Below, piece after piece: positions 33,383-44,659 of a DNA stretch of 64,000 nucleotides. Numbering within the stretch: the first letter of the stretch is position 1; every line of letters begins with the position of its first letter. The notes under the pieces are model-generated. The model searched no databases. It worked only from the letters and a program-made list of their open reading frames with translations, and had not been told where the DNA came from. Origin of the DNA: Aquanectria penicillioides (taxonomy: Eukaryota > Ascomycota > Sordariomycetes > Hypocreales > Nectriaceae); the NCBI GenBank assembly GCA_003415625.1, contig PYIU01000008.1:2294001-2358000 (forward strand). Reading direction: 5' to 3'. Position numbers and translations under genes: made by a program.

Positions 33383-35638
33383 AGTGAAGTGTGAGAGTTT
33401 CAATAGAACTTTGATGTAGTGAAAGTTAACGAGCTGGGAAACGGAGGGAGCACTCGCGCTTAGACGCCATGCGCCGGACGCTGGGTTAGTTTAGTGACTC
33501 ATTCTCTCTGCCTGGTGTTGCTTACAATGGTTGGTGCTGTCAGAGATGCCGACTTTAAAATAGCCATCATTGCTACACAAATAGCTTTCAAAGCCGTTTT
33601 CAAGAAACTCGGCAAAGGTTGTTTGAATGCGGCAGAAGGATATAACATCTAGAGAAAGATCCTAGATATTGCATTTGAGCAAATGAATTACACCTTTGTC
33701 AGGAGTGACCGCGAGATTTGATAGCATAGTCGAACCTTCGCGCTAGTAGGACCTCACGTCCTGTCGCAACGCTTTGCTTCGCCTACAAATTCCTTGCTGA
33801 TTCAAGTCCATACCTGCCTATGATGAATCTGGTACGCATGGAATTCAGGGTGCATTATTTTCAATGAGATTGCATGACTAAACGTTAGGCGAGTGTGAAG
33901 CTGGCACAAGCTTGCCTGCTATCTACCTAACCACTGGCCAAATGGAGCCGGCGGCGTCTAAATAGATAAATGAAGTCGCAGTGATGGTCATCGTAGTCGA
34001 AGCGATTTTTGCGCATCGTAAAAGGTCAGATCTGGATTTCTCTCAATTTTACTTGAGATCATTGGTGGGCTACATACGACGAGAAGCATGGTTAAATGCT
34101 GCACTGTAGGTGAGATGCCTTTGATTGTGATCCAATCCGAGGAGAGATTAGATTGTGAAATAGACCCAGCCCCAGCTCATCCTTACTGGTTGGGGCACGA
34201 TGGGCTGTGCCTCGGGATGGTCTGGCTTTCGTGACATGGGAAGAAGGGGGCGCGACGCGGAACGCTTGCATGATCACGCGGGCGGTTGTCCGGCAGGGTC
34301 CACGGCTGGCTTGCGCCTGATGGCCGGGTATTGTCATTCGGTCAGGATCAATAGTACAGGGCTTCATCCATCGGGCTTTTTGCCCGAGAAAGGCACCACT
34401 CACACGCACCGATATGACGGAATTGGATTGGCTAGGCTAAGTTGCGAGAGGGATAATTCGGACTGTTGAGGGTGGAATGATGGGATGCTTGGAAAACACG
34501 TGAGGAACAAGGCACGTTGAAGTTGGTGTAGACAGTTGGGCAAAAGGTAGCTAAATCGCGTGTGGGCGCTCGTTTCACACTGAAGTCTCGTGCCCACAAA
34601 TGAGGTACATGTAGATATGTAGGCGGGCATGTGCTAATGACTTCCCTGGAGCGAAGGCCAACCAACAGGTTGGTCTACAACGTTCATTGTTGTTGCCATC
34701 AGCTGCATTTAGCCAGGAAAATGAGTCTAGGACTGTAGGGAAAGGAGGGGTCTGGCTGGGCTTTAGTTTCCGAATTGAGCTATGGACGAGTTTCCAACAT
34801 GGAAAGGTCGCTAGAAAGTAGATTTTAGCGAGCGAATTTAGGAGTAGAATGTGAAGAAGGCGAGACTTGATTTGAAAATTCCATATCATATAGGTCAGCA
34901 GGGTTCTTTCTTATGAGGTTCGTTGCCCCGATGGCGATTTTCATTCTGACTGGCTTGGCCTACGCTCATGCCTCGCCGTATTTTGCCTCTGTTCTTTTAC
35001 GTGCCTTGGCTCTCCGCCACTACCATCGACTTGGGTTCATTCTAGTTGCCCACGAGGGCGATAATCTACAGCCCCGTAGGTGCCCTGTGCGGTACCGTGA
35101 GTGACCTGGCCCCAGTGGCATGGCTTGTCTGTCGCCTCCCGGGCCTCCCCAGCACGCCAGTGTAAGCGCCAGTAATAATTAATTGCCCTCGGCCCTACGA
35201 CCAGTCGAAAACGCTGGAAAGCACCACTTATCCACTCACCGCGCCTGGCCACACCACACAAACACACATGTGCACGCACGCACCTGGCTAGGTACGCAAC
35301 ATCGCTCAACGCCGCCGCACTACTCCCATTTTCCGCGTTCCCCAGCGCAGGCGAAAGCAGAAAGCAGCAAGGCGCGCCGCAGCATTAGCAGCCCTCCCCT
35401 TCCCCCTCCCCACAATCGGAGTATCCCTCACTCCCTTCCCTCCTTCCGCACTTCTCCCCTCATTTCCTTTCCCTCGCGCGAAAATTTTTTATACTTCTTG
35501 GGAAAGAACTCGATCTGGAAAGCTGGTGACGCTCTTACCTACTGAATAGTACGACATTCAAGACTTCGACATCGTCGCTGTGCAGGAATCGACCTCTTTA
35601 ATTTCATCATTACAACAACAACATTTCAGTCTCAACAG
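33383..35638. other. Intergenic region and likely 5' UTR start of the CCHC gene
   Basis: No gene seen in about 2.2 kb. From about 35180 the plus strand becomes CT-rich, typical of a strongly expressed fungal promoter and leader. Confidence 0.5.
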
Positions 35639-36510
35639 GTGCGTGGAAATAGTTTTGTGTGTTTGGCCTGCGTCGTTTGTCTCGCCCCTCGTCCGCCCGT
35701 CCGGTCTTCTGGCCTCCTCCGACTCTCAACCTGATCCCCCTCGCGACACCTGCTTTTTGTCAAATATACATATGCTCTCCTTGTCCTCGTTTTCGCAGCA
35801 TAAGCCTGACCGAGGAACTGCGACTTCGAGTTGTTCTGGCATCTCCCTCGGTACGACCGACTCCCTTCCGAGAATCGAACTGAACCGGCTCCGCTTGACC
35901 CTCCGTGTGCGACCCGAATACCCGGTGCAACCACCGAAGGGCAAACCCCAAACTGCGTCGCATCACAATTTGGTGACTCGATAACACTCGACCTACTTCC
36001 TCGCCATCTCTTTCCCTGAACATGAGCAGAAGAGCCATGGTGCGGGGTCACTGTCGAATCTCGCTGCACTCGTCCTCCCAATCCAGATCGCGAGCGATGC
36101 GCCGATTACATACACATACCCATGGACTATTGCCCTTGACCTTTGAGCCGGTTGGCGGAGGTGCCTACCGATGGAATACATCTGCGACTTGGTTTCTAAT
36201 TTCCTCGTCTCGCGCGCGTGTTTTCGCATGGCCGTCCAAGGAGACCCATGCGCCGCGAATTATCGCGCCATTACGGCGACCTCCCGAGACGCCGCGGGCA
36301 TTCACAGATCATCCTCACGCTTTGCAATACCAACATCCCCTCCACAACAGTGAACGGCAATATCGTTTCTGGTTCTCGGGCGCTTCGCCTCCTCTATGCC
36401 ACACTAAAAGACTGGTCGGGCGATGAATTACGTGACATGCGTTACTGGGCAACTTGAATGAGATGCCACACCATCAACATAAAAAACTGTACTGACTTGT
36501 TCAATTCTAG
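35639..36510 (+). other. Probable long 5' UTR intron of the CCHC gene
   Basis: A GTGCGT donor after CAACAG at 35639 and an acceptor TTCAATTCTAG ending at 36510, only 15 nt before the ATG, would bracket an intron of about 870 nt in the leader. The acceptor is strong; the donor is a best guess. No coding sequence is recognised inside. Confidence 0.45.
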
Positions 36511-36525
36511 ACACCGCCTATAATC

Positions 36526-37390
36526 ATGTCTTCCCTGTCTCGACGTGCTTGCTACAAGTGTGGCAATGTTGGTCACTATGCGGAGGTTTGCTCTTCTGCT
36601 GAGCGCCTGTGCTACAATTGTATGTTCCTCACTATCCATAATCTCTCGATTCTGACGCTAACTTCCACACCCACAGGCAAACAGCCTGGTATGGTTCATG
36701 CTGGCATCCTACATGCCATATTTCATGATTGACTGACAACCTCATTATCAGGCCACGAATCCAACGGCTGCCCCCTCCCCGTACTACTGAGGCTAAGCAG
36801 TGCTACCATTGCCAGGGCCTTGGACATGTCCAGGCTGACTGCCCTACCCTTCGCCTGAGCGGCACAGGCACCAGCGGCCGCTGCTACAACTGCGGCCAAC
36901 CCGGTCACCTTGCTGTATGTCTTCAGTTTATGCTTTGCCATTGAGACCCTTCTGACCTGTCAAAATAGCGTGCTTGCCCTAACCCCGTCGGCCCTCTTGG
37001 CCGTGGCGCTCCATGGGCCGTGGGGGTTTCACTGGTGGCTTCGGCCGTGGTGGTTTTGCTGGCGGTCCCCGTCCTGCTACCTGTTATAAGTGCGGCGGCC
37101 CCAACCACTTTGCTCGCGACTGCCAAGCCCAGGCTATGAAGTGCTATGCCTGTGGCAAACTGGGTCACATCTCTCGCGACTGCACTGCTCCCAACGGCGG
37201 CCCTCTTAACACCGCTGGCAAGACTTGCTACCAGTGTGGTGAGGCCGGTCACATCTCCCGTGATTGCCCCCAGAAGAACGCCCCGGGTGAGATCAACAAT
37301 GAGGTCGACCTGAGCAGCGTGCCTGCTGCCCCTGCGCCCGTTGCCCCCATTGCCCCGTGGCTTAAATTACATTTGGAACATACTGCCTAG
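36526..37390 (+). CDS. CCHC zinc-knuckle nucleic-acid-binding protein (Byr3/Gis2/CNBP type), frame lost at three points
   Basis: Seven CX2CX4HX4C knuckles mark the Byr3/Gis2/CNBP family, which binds single-stranded nucleic acid and acts in translation and stress response. Exons: 36526-36619, a 12-nt microexon 36677-36688, 36752-36914 and 36969 to the end. Knuckles in order begin CYKCGNVGH, CYNCKQPGH, CYHCQGLGH, CYNCGQPGH, CYKCGGPNH, CYACGKLGH and CYQCGEAGH. An RGG-like Gly/Arg linker separates knuckles 4 and 5. The microexon encodes part of knuckle 2. The plus frame drops one base at 36777-36780 (CCCC), 37011-37012 (CC) and 37353-37356 (CCCC); with one C restored at each, the protein is family-like and would end at 37365 after ...PIAPVA. 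As given, the last frame runs to 37390. Assembly error is favoured over pseudogene. Confidence 0.88.
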
Positions 37391-40356
37391 ACCGGTCCAG
37401 AGACGGGACTGGCCTGGAAGGGGTTGATGAGATCGCGACCCACGTTGTGGGACGATCTAAACAACCCCCAAGAGGTGTTTCTTGCCGTTCAACTTGTTTC
37501 CTTTTTTCTTTTTGATGCCGACACGTGAACATATTCCAACTCCACCCTTACACTCACACTATTTCTTTGTTCAAGTTCATGTTTATTTTGTTCCGAATCA
37601 TGCAATTGCCCGCAATATTTCTCTGGCATCGGCTTGGCACGGCGTCTTCGGTCCGTCTGGATTCATCCTGCACCTCTTTCCTTCACCTGGAAATTCCGAA
37701 AGTTACGTCATCGAGGATCGAATCAATGACGATGGATGGGCTATTTTCTCAGAAGGTTCTGCCCTCGAGCATTTTGAGAGGGATAGCGGGTAAAAAGCGA
37801 AGACATGTGGAGCGGCAATGCAAGAGAAGACATCTACCAACACTATTTCTTTTTTTTTTGTTATCTTTTCACCTAGACTTGTTTGTGCAGATCCTTGGTT
37901 ACTATGGGGTCAATGGGCGGTTCCTCCGCAATGACACCTTTCCTCGAGAAGGAACTTTGGATCATTCATCCAAGGACTACTACTACGTTTTGAACGACAG
38001 ACGCTGTCACGTAGCTCTTAACGACTTGAAATTCTACGGCAACCTGCGATGGATATACCCCGCGAGGCTGATATGTGTTGTTGAGCTTGGAAAACCGCGC
38101 TGAGACAGGTTTCGACCAGAGAAGATGTCTCCTCCGCCTGGATGCGGAGGAGATGGCTGTGTCCTGGGGAAGCTCGTGTGCCGCCTGGCGGCAAAGATCA
38201 GTGGACGCGTGCGTGAGAGTGGTGGGCTGAAGGAGGGATTGATCGACGTAAAGGGGAGAGGATTGTTGTTCTGGTTTCCGAGGGACGACACAGAAATCCC
38301 CCCGCAACCACGACTGCGGCTGCAACTCGCAATTGGTACCCGCGTGGTGGTGTTATGGAGGACGTCTCACAGAATGACAGAGGAGGCAAGCGAAGAGAGA
38401 GAAAGAAAAAGAGAAAAGATAAGAGAAGAAGAGAGGGCCTGGGGCAAAGGAGGGCGCTCATCTTTCTGATGGCCGTTGTTGTGTATGCTGGATCGGAGGG
38501 GAGCTGAAGTGTGGACAGACGCGGACGAGGCAATGGGCAGAGCTGTAAACGAATTGATTCACAACCAAAAAAAAAAAAAAAAAAAAAAAGGACCGTTGCT
38601 CATTGATATCTGTGATGACAGAAAACGAAATGAAGGCTTGGTTGATGCTCTGAGACACCATAATGATCTTCTATCACGGATAGGGAGAAGCTTGACGACC
38701 CAGCTCGAAGGAGGAACTAAACAGCAAACGTAGTCCAACACATGAGGTAAGCTACAGGCCTGCCGTGCTGTCGCGTAACCTGGTGTCTTATTATGAGAGT
38801 CATGCCTCGACACAGCCAATACATGGATGCTGAGCATACGATGCTTCATGTTTGATGGCTAATTCTAGATCGGGATGGTCTCTGCTATGGGGATTCGGAG
38901 GCTTTGTGTTGAGACACATCGGATTGCCTACCTGGTTGCCAGGATGGCGCTGTAGGTGGCTGTTCAATGAGCTCCTGCTTGTTTTGGATATGCAACGTCA
39001 GCCTCCGTCAGCACAAGGTCTTTTCTATAGAGGCTAGGACTATTCAAGATTCCGACATATTAATCATGGTACAACTTCGAGACCGTTGCTTGGATGTGAT
39101 CATGCTGGGTGGTGTCGGCGCGCCAATAAATGTCAGCCACAGCTGCTCTGCAACCTGACAACGGTTTATGAAGCTGTGCCAACCGGGTGAAGCGGCTGAT
39201 CATTGAGTGGTGGTCCTTTCTCTCCGCTGTCCGCGGGATCGAGAGACGTGCATAAGTCTCCTCCTCCATGCTTGCAGCGCTGAGCAGCTAGCATACAGAA
39301 GTTCTAATGCGGAGTATGAGCGTGCACCTTGAGCTCATGACAGGGCTGACATCCAGCCCTACGAGGGGCGGGAAACGCACAGCCAAAACTGGGTGGGCTG
39401 ACGCTTGCAGGGTTCCGGGACAACATCCCCTGTCAATTCCGCCAGCCTTTTGAGAGGGGTTTGGGGGCGGCTTCCAGCCTCCGCTGTGCGTGTTGGTTGG
39501 GAGAAACTCCCTCCCCCAATTCTTCCTTGTCTTTTAGGGACCGAAGTGAGTGAGGGGGAAAGCTGCATCATCTGTACCTTCTAGCAGTAGTAGTTATTTA
39601 GCGGCGGCTAGTAGCAGGATGCCTTCCCCTGTGTTGGGCGAAGCTCTTTAGAGTCTTACAGACCAGACCATTACTTGAAAACGAGTGTGATGAGATGAAG
39701 ACGGGATGACGAGGCTAGGGTGGGTGCGGACGCAGGTGCGGGTGTAGCCAACTGTAGGTTGATGAGCTGGCACACCGAGAGGCTTACGTGCATGGTGCGT
39801 AGCTCCAAGCTTGTGCTTGGCCTCGTGATAAAAAGGCGCCGGTGAACCCTCTTGATTCTGATGTAGCTGTAATCTCTGCATCGCTCTGCCTTTGGACACC
39901 TCCCCTCTCTTTTTACTCGTGGTCTTTGTCACCACCCATCGTCCCGTTTCTATTTTCTGTTGTCTGACACCCAGCACCAGAGGAGTAGGTATGTGAGTGT
40001 ATGTGCCGACCTTGATCCACGGGCATACAGAGCTCTCATACCAATTGGCTTCGAGAAGCAACTGACCGTGGTATGGCAGGAAGCGAACCTCCCCTCGGGA
40101 CCTATTTTGGTAATCTCAAAACCTCACCTGGGAATTCTCCGCTGGTAAAGATGCAAGTCTTACACGTTTGTTTCCGGGATGCACTGACTTCATCAAGACC
40201 ATCGAGCGACTTCGCAATCTCCACTCCAGTCTCGCCTTTTGCTTTCTCAAGAAGAAAATATAACCTCGCGGTCAGAAATCAAGTTGGACTAGCAGTAAAA
40301 GCCCTTTATACAGTCATCGCAACCAGAAGCATTGATTGATACCTCTGCCTGACAAA
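37391..40356. other. Intergenic region
   Basis: About 3 kb with no supportable gene. It includes the 3' UTR of the CCHC gene, an A23 run at 38567-38589, purine-rich sequence near 38380-38450 and the upstream region of the calpain gene. Confidence 0.5.
38567..38589. repeat. A23 homopolymer
   Basis: Uninterrupted run of 23 adenines on the plus strand, intergenic. Not next to any target-site duplication or reading frame that would suggest a retroposed element. Confidence 0.85.
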
Positions 40357-42851
40357 ATGTCCGACGCTGCATCCACCATCTCATCCACCAGCGCCACCTC
40401 GGCTGCTCTCTCTCCTCCTGACGTGCCCAAGACGACTAAACGAAACAAGCAAACTCCCCAAGAGACTATTGATGAGTTTTGGGCCAAGTTTACGACTAAG
40501 AAACCTGGCAAAGGTTAGCAGCGCTCCCTTCGTTCCCAATCCCTCATTACAGTCCATTTTGACTCACCCACCCAAAAGCGACCAGGGTTATCCCCGCCAA
40601 CACATATGCGGACATTGTTGCCAAAAAGAGCAAGAAAATCGAGGTAAAGACTGCTCAGGCTTCATATGATGAAGCCGTGGCTATGTGTCGAGCGAAAGTC
40701 GAGAAGATCATCAAAGAGTGCCGCCGCATTAACAAAAAATACCGTGATCCCTATTTCGATATTGAAACGGATCTCAAACGTGGCATTCGTGATTGTCTTC
40801 AATCACTCTCTAACGATAAAGACGGAGAGCAACCAGGAACCAATCTTCAACCTCAGAGTGTCAAGCGAGTCAGTGAGATCTTTGACGACCCTCAATTCTA
40901 CATCGATGGCCCCACAGCCCATGATGTTAGACAGGGTCGTGATGGAGATTGCTGGCTGATGGCTGCTCTCTGTACCCTTAGCAACAAGCAGGGTCTCATT
41001 GAGAGGCTCTGTGTTGCCCACGACGCAGCTGTCGGTGTATATGGCTTTGTCTTTTACCGAGATGGAGAGTGGGTTTCCGAGATCGTCGATGACTTTGTAC
41101 GTTCTTTAGCTGCTAAACTAGCCACATTTTTCGTCATGGATAAACCGTCTGACCCACTGCAAAATTAGTTGTATCTGATCAAGCCCGACTATGACGAAGG
41201 GGTCTTTGATAGAATTCTGTTCGATGACGTCGAGCGTAACAACTCGGACGAGGCATACCGCAGGGTTTATCAATCTAACAGTGGCGCCTTGTACTTCGCT
41301 CAGTGCGCGCATCCCCAGGAAACATGGCTTCCCCTTCTGGAAAAATGTTATGCCAAGGCCCATGGAGACTATGCTTGCATCGAAGGCGGATTCGGAGGTG
41401 AAGGCATCGAGGATCTCACTGGTGGTGTCACTTCAGAACTCTGGACTACCGATATCCTTGACAAGGTTAGTAATTCACCGCTAAATACGACTAGGTTTGA
41501 CCATGTCTGACTGCTTCGTTCAGGAGTATTTCTGGAAAGAAGAGCTGCTCAAAGTGAATGACCAGTTTCTCTTTGGCTGCAGCACTGGAATCTGGGGTAA
41601 CGGGTGGGGAGAAAGAAAAGGCATAGTTGAGTCCCATGCCTATTCAATCCAGAAGGCCGTGGAAATTGATGGCCAACGCCTTCTTCGGCTCAAGAACCCA
41701 TGGGGCAAGGGCGAATGGACTGGCCCTTGGAGTAAGTCTCATTCCTCGTAAAATAGATACATTTTTTCCTGACAATTTTAGGTGACGGCTCGAAGGAATG
41801 GACTCCTGAGTGGCTCACGAAGCTTGGCCATCGGTTTGGCGACGATGGTGACTTTTGGATATCGTACAAGGATCTTCTTCGCAAGTACCAAGCTTTTGAG
41901 CGAACTCGCCTTTTTGGCCCCGAATGGCGTGTTACACAGACCTGGTCCACGCTGGATGTTCCTTGGACACGTGACTACCACGACACCCACTTCGCATTCA
42001 GTATATCCAAGTCTGGCCCTGTCGTCATTGTTTTGTCTCAGTTAGACGATCGCTACTTCAGTGGCCTGGAAGGCCAATATGCCTTTCATCTGGCTTTCCG
42101 AGTTCACAAGGCGGGACACGAGGATTACCTTGTCCGCAGCCAGACTCCCTTGCGCATGTCACGATCTGTCAATGTCGAGCTCGACTTGGAGGCAGGCGAT
42201 TACGAGGTTCGTGTCAAGGTTGATGCCGCCCGATATGAAGACATTCTACCGATTGATGAAGTCATTCGTAAGAATGCCAAAGAGAGACGTGATAAACTCA
42301 TCCGAATCGGACTGGCATATGATCTCGCACACAGCAGGGGCAAATTTGTTGAGAATGATAAGGAGAAGGCAGCCAGGGAAGAACATGAGACGAAGGTCAA
42401 GGAGAAGTCAAGGGATAAGTTGAAGAAGAAGGTTTTGGAACAACGCGAAGAGGTGCATTATCTTGCCACGAAGCAATATCAGAGGAACTTGAGGCGATCA
42501 GAGAGGAAGAAGGAAAAGCGTCGGGCTAAACTTGCCGAGAAGAAGGCTAAGAAGGAAAAGGCTAAGGCAGAGAGAGCGGCTGCAAAGGCTGCTGCCAAAG
42601 CTTCCAAGGATGAAGAAACTGAAGAGACCGAGACGGAAACAGGAATAACTTCCAACGGCCCGGTCCAGGAGGGGACCGACACAAAGCAATCGACCACAGC
42701 AGCTGATGATGGTCCTTTGACCCCTGAGTCCAACCCGGATGATGGAGAGGCTGACACGGAACCCCAGAAAGTCAAGGTAGGAGGTAGCGCTGCTAGAGGC
42801 GTGAAAGAGAAGGCTGTTGAAGGAGATGATGAAGAAGAGGTGCAAGGAGAA

Positions 42852-42885
<34 letters not shown>

Positions 42886-43415
42886 TGGAGGAGGACGAGG
42901 AGGATGGGGAAGAAGAAGAAGAAGAAGAAGAAGAAGCAGAAGAAGAAGAGGACGAGGACGAGGACGAGGAAGAAGAAGAGGAGGAGGAAGAAGATGATGA
43001 TGACATCAGCAGTGTCGGAGCTCTTTCGGATCTCTCTGAGCGCGAATTGGATATCGCGGTCGACTCCTTGCAACCACCGGTTGCGGTGGAGGCTCCCGAA
43101 CCCCAAGATGACGAACCAGACGAGTTCGAAAAAGACCCTTGGAATGCTGTTGTCGTTGTCGGTTTGAGGGTTTACCATAAGGTGGCTAAGGAGGACAAGA
43201 ACGAAGAGGCAGTGAAACTCAAGGTCATTCGTCCTTTGAACTATGATGATGATGATGATGACGAGGAGGAAGATGCCAAAAAGGACGAGGAAACAGACTG
43301 CAAAACCAAAGGACTCGATGTGGATGACAGTGCCAAAGATGCGACTTTGAAGGGCGAAGTTGCCGATAAGAAGAAGAGTATTATAGGTGATGGCCTGAAG
43401 CCGCCTTCTTCTTGA
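40357..43415 (+). CDS. Calpain-family cysteine protease with long acidic C-terminal tail
   Basis: Papain-fold calpain (peptidase family C2), 937 residues. Exons: 40357-40513, 40579-41096, 41169-41465, 41524-41731, 41782-43415. The catalytic triad is intact: Cys177 in GRDGDCWLMAAL, His362 in ESHAYSI and Asn382 in LKNPWGKGEW. Protease subdomains are followed by a C2-like beta-sandwich (about residues 440-525, from DYHDTHFAFSISKSGPVVIV to YEVRVKVDAARY). A Lys/Glu-rich coiled-coil stretch and then a Glu/Asp tract (about residues 744-802, almost only acidic residues) follow. There is no penta-EF-hand domain, so calcium control by EF hands is unlikely; the acidic tail may bind calcium or basic partners (inference). 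It differs from PalB/Rim13, which has an N-terminal MIT domain. Confidence 0.9.
42838..43005 (+). repeat. GAA/GAG/GAT-rich tract encoding polyGlu/Asp
   Basis: Trinucleotide-rich purine tract inside the calpain gene. It encodes the acidic tail and produces long artificial Ser-rich and Phe/Ile-rich ORFs on the opposite strand. Confidence 0.9.
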
Positions 43416-44659
43416 CGCGGGTGTCAAGACAGGGGGCGCAACTCGATTGATTGAAACGAAACAGGTGTCTGTAATGGAAATCTACAGGGTAGGATTGCGT
43501 TCTACGAGGTTCTGGATTTTCTAAGAAAACACTGGCATCATTGTTGAAACTGCTATAATGCTATTCCTTCCTTTATTTCGTAACCTTGTGACTATGAAAT
43601 GAGTACAGGGACTGATGCAGCTATACAGATATCTGGTCTGCATTCCGAAATTCGTCACCTTAAAGTGATCGTGATATCTGACGGGATTGTAGGGGAAGGT
43701 GAGTAGACCAGATCACGTACTCCCTTGAGATGGCGGAAGAGCCAAGCAAGGTTCGTTCAACCACCCCTCGAATTTGTACACGGCACTATTAACATGGGAT
43801 CTAGAGGGGTGAAGGAAGAATGGCTCGGCGCCCGCGATTGACGAGGAATCCATAATGCGCCTGGAACAGCTTCCCCCGAATCGGAGACGGTGGTTCCTTC
43901 CATTGCTGTCAAAAGATGAGCGATGCATTTCGGGTTCACTAATCAGAGAAGGAGCTTGAGACGAAGTTTGTAATAGTTTGCGTCTTTTGAGCTGATTAAT
44001 TACTTCGCGTGAATTCCCGTGTCTACATTCATTGACTCTACTATTGTCTCTTGTTGCAAGGATGGAGTTGGTAGACAACAATTACCAGAGAAGGCATGGG
44101 CCAAGGAGAAGAAGATTAGCGTTTAATCTAATTATAGAATGTTGTTAAATAAAAAGAGATACGGAAAACTTGATGAAGGACGAAGAATGAGACATTGAAC
44201 ATCAAGCACGAATAATCTGTGTTCTAGTTACGGCAATGGTGGTGAAGGAATTATGACTCAAATATTACAAATCACGGATTTAGCATTACAAAAGAAGACT
44301 TGAATATCAATCTTGGCGCAGAACAGAATTAAGAAAGGGACCGCTGCAACTTGCCACGAAGCCCAAGAGTTAGGAGCTTGACATTCAACTCACTAACCTG
44401 GTAAGCATGGTTTTGCTTGAACCATCTCGAATACATGGAAGACTTCACCAGCTTGCACGATTCGCGGGCACAAGGGTAGGTAACCGGGAGCCAGTACCTG
44501 TAATCTGAAGTGGCTTTCATCTTCTTTCTGGGACTATGTCGCCCTTGTGTCACAATTAGATCATAATACTATCGCCGATGAAATCTGCATTGCTAGTAAA
44601 ACTCCGCGCTATATGTAACGTGCCAAGGGCAACAAATGAAACAGCGCTCTTGCTTCGCT
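43416..44659. other. Convergent 3' region calpain / membrane protein
   Basis: About 1.2 kb. A 122-residue minus ORF (43713-44081) has no recognisable features. No gene is claimed. Confidence 0.5.

Noticed and set aside
38567..38589. A23 run as the tail of a retroposed element
   Set aside because: No adjacent reading frame, target-site duplication or element-like sequence.
42498..43427. 309-codon minus-strand frame, very Phe/Ile/Leu-rich, resembling a membrane protein
   Set aside because: It is the antisense of the GAA/GAG tract in the calpain gene.
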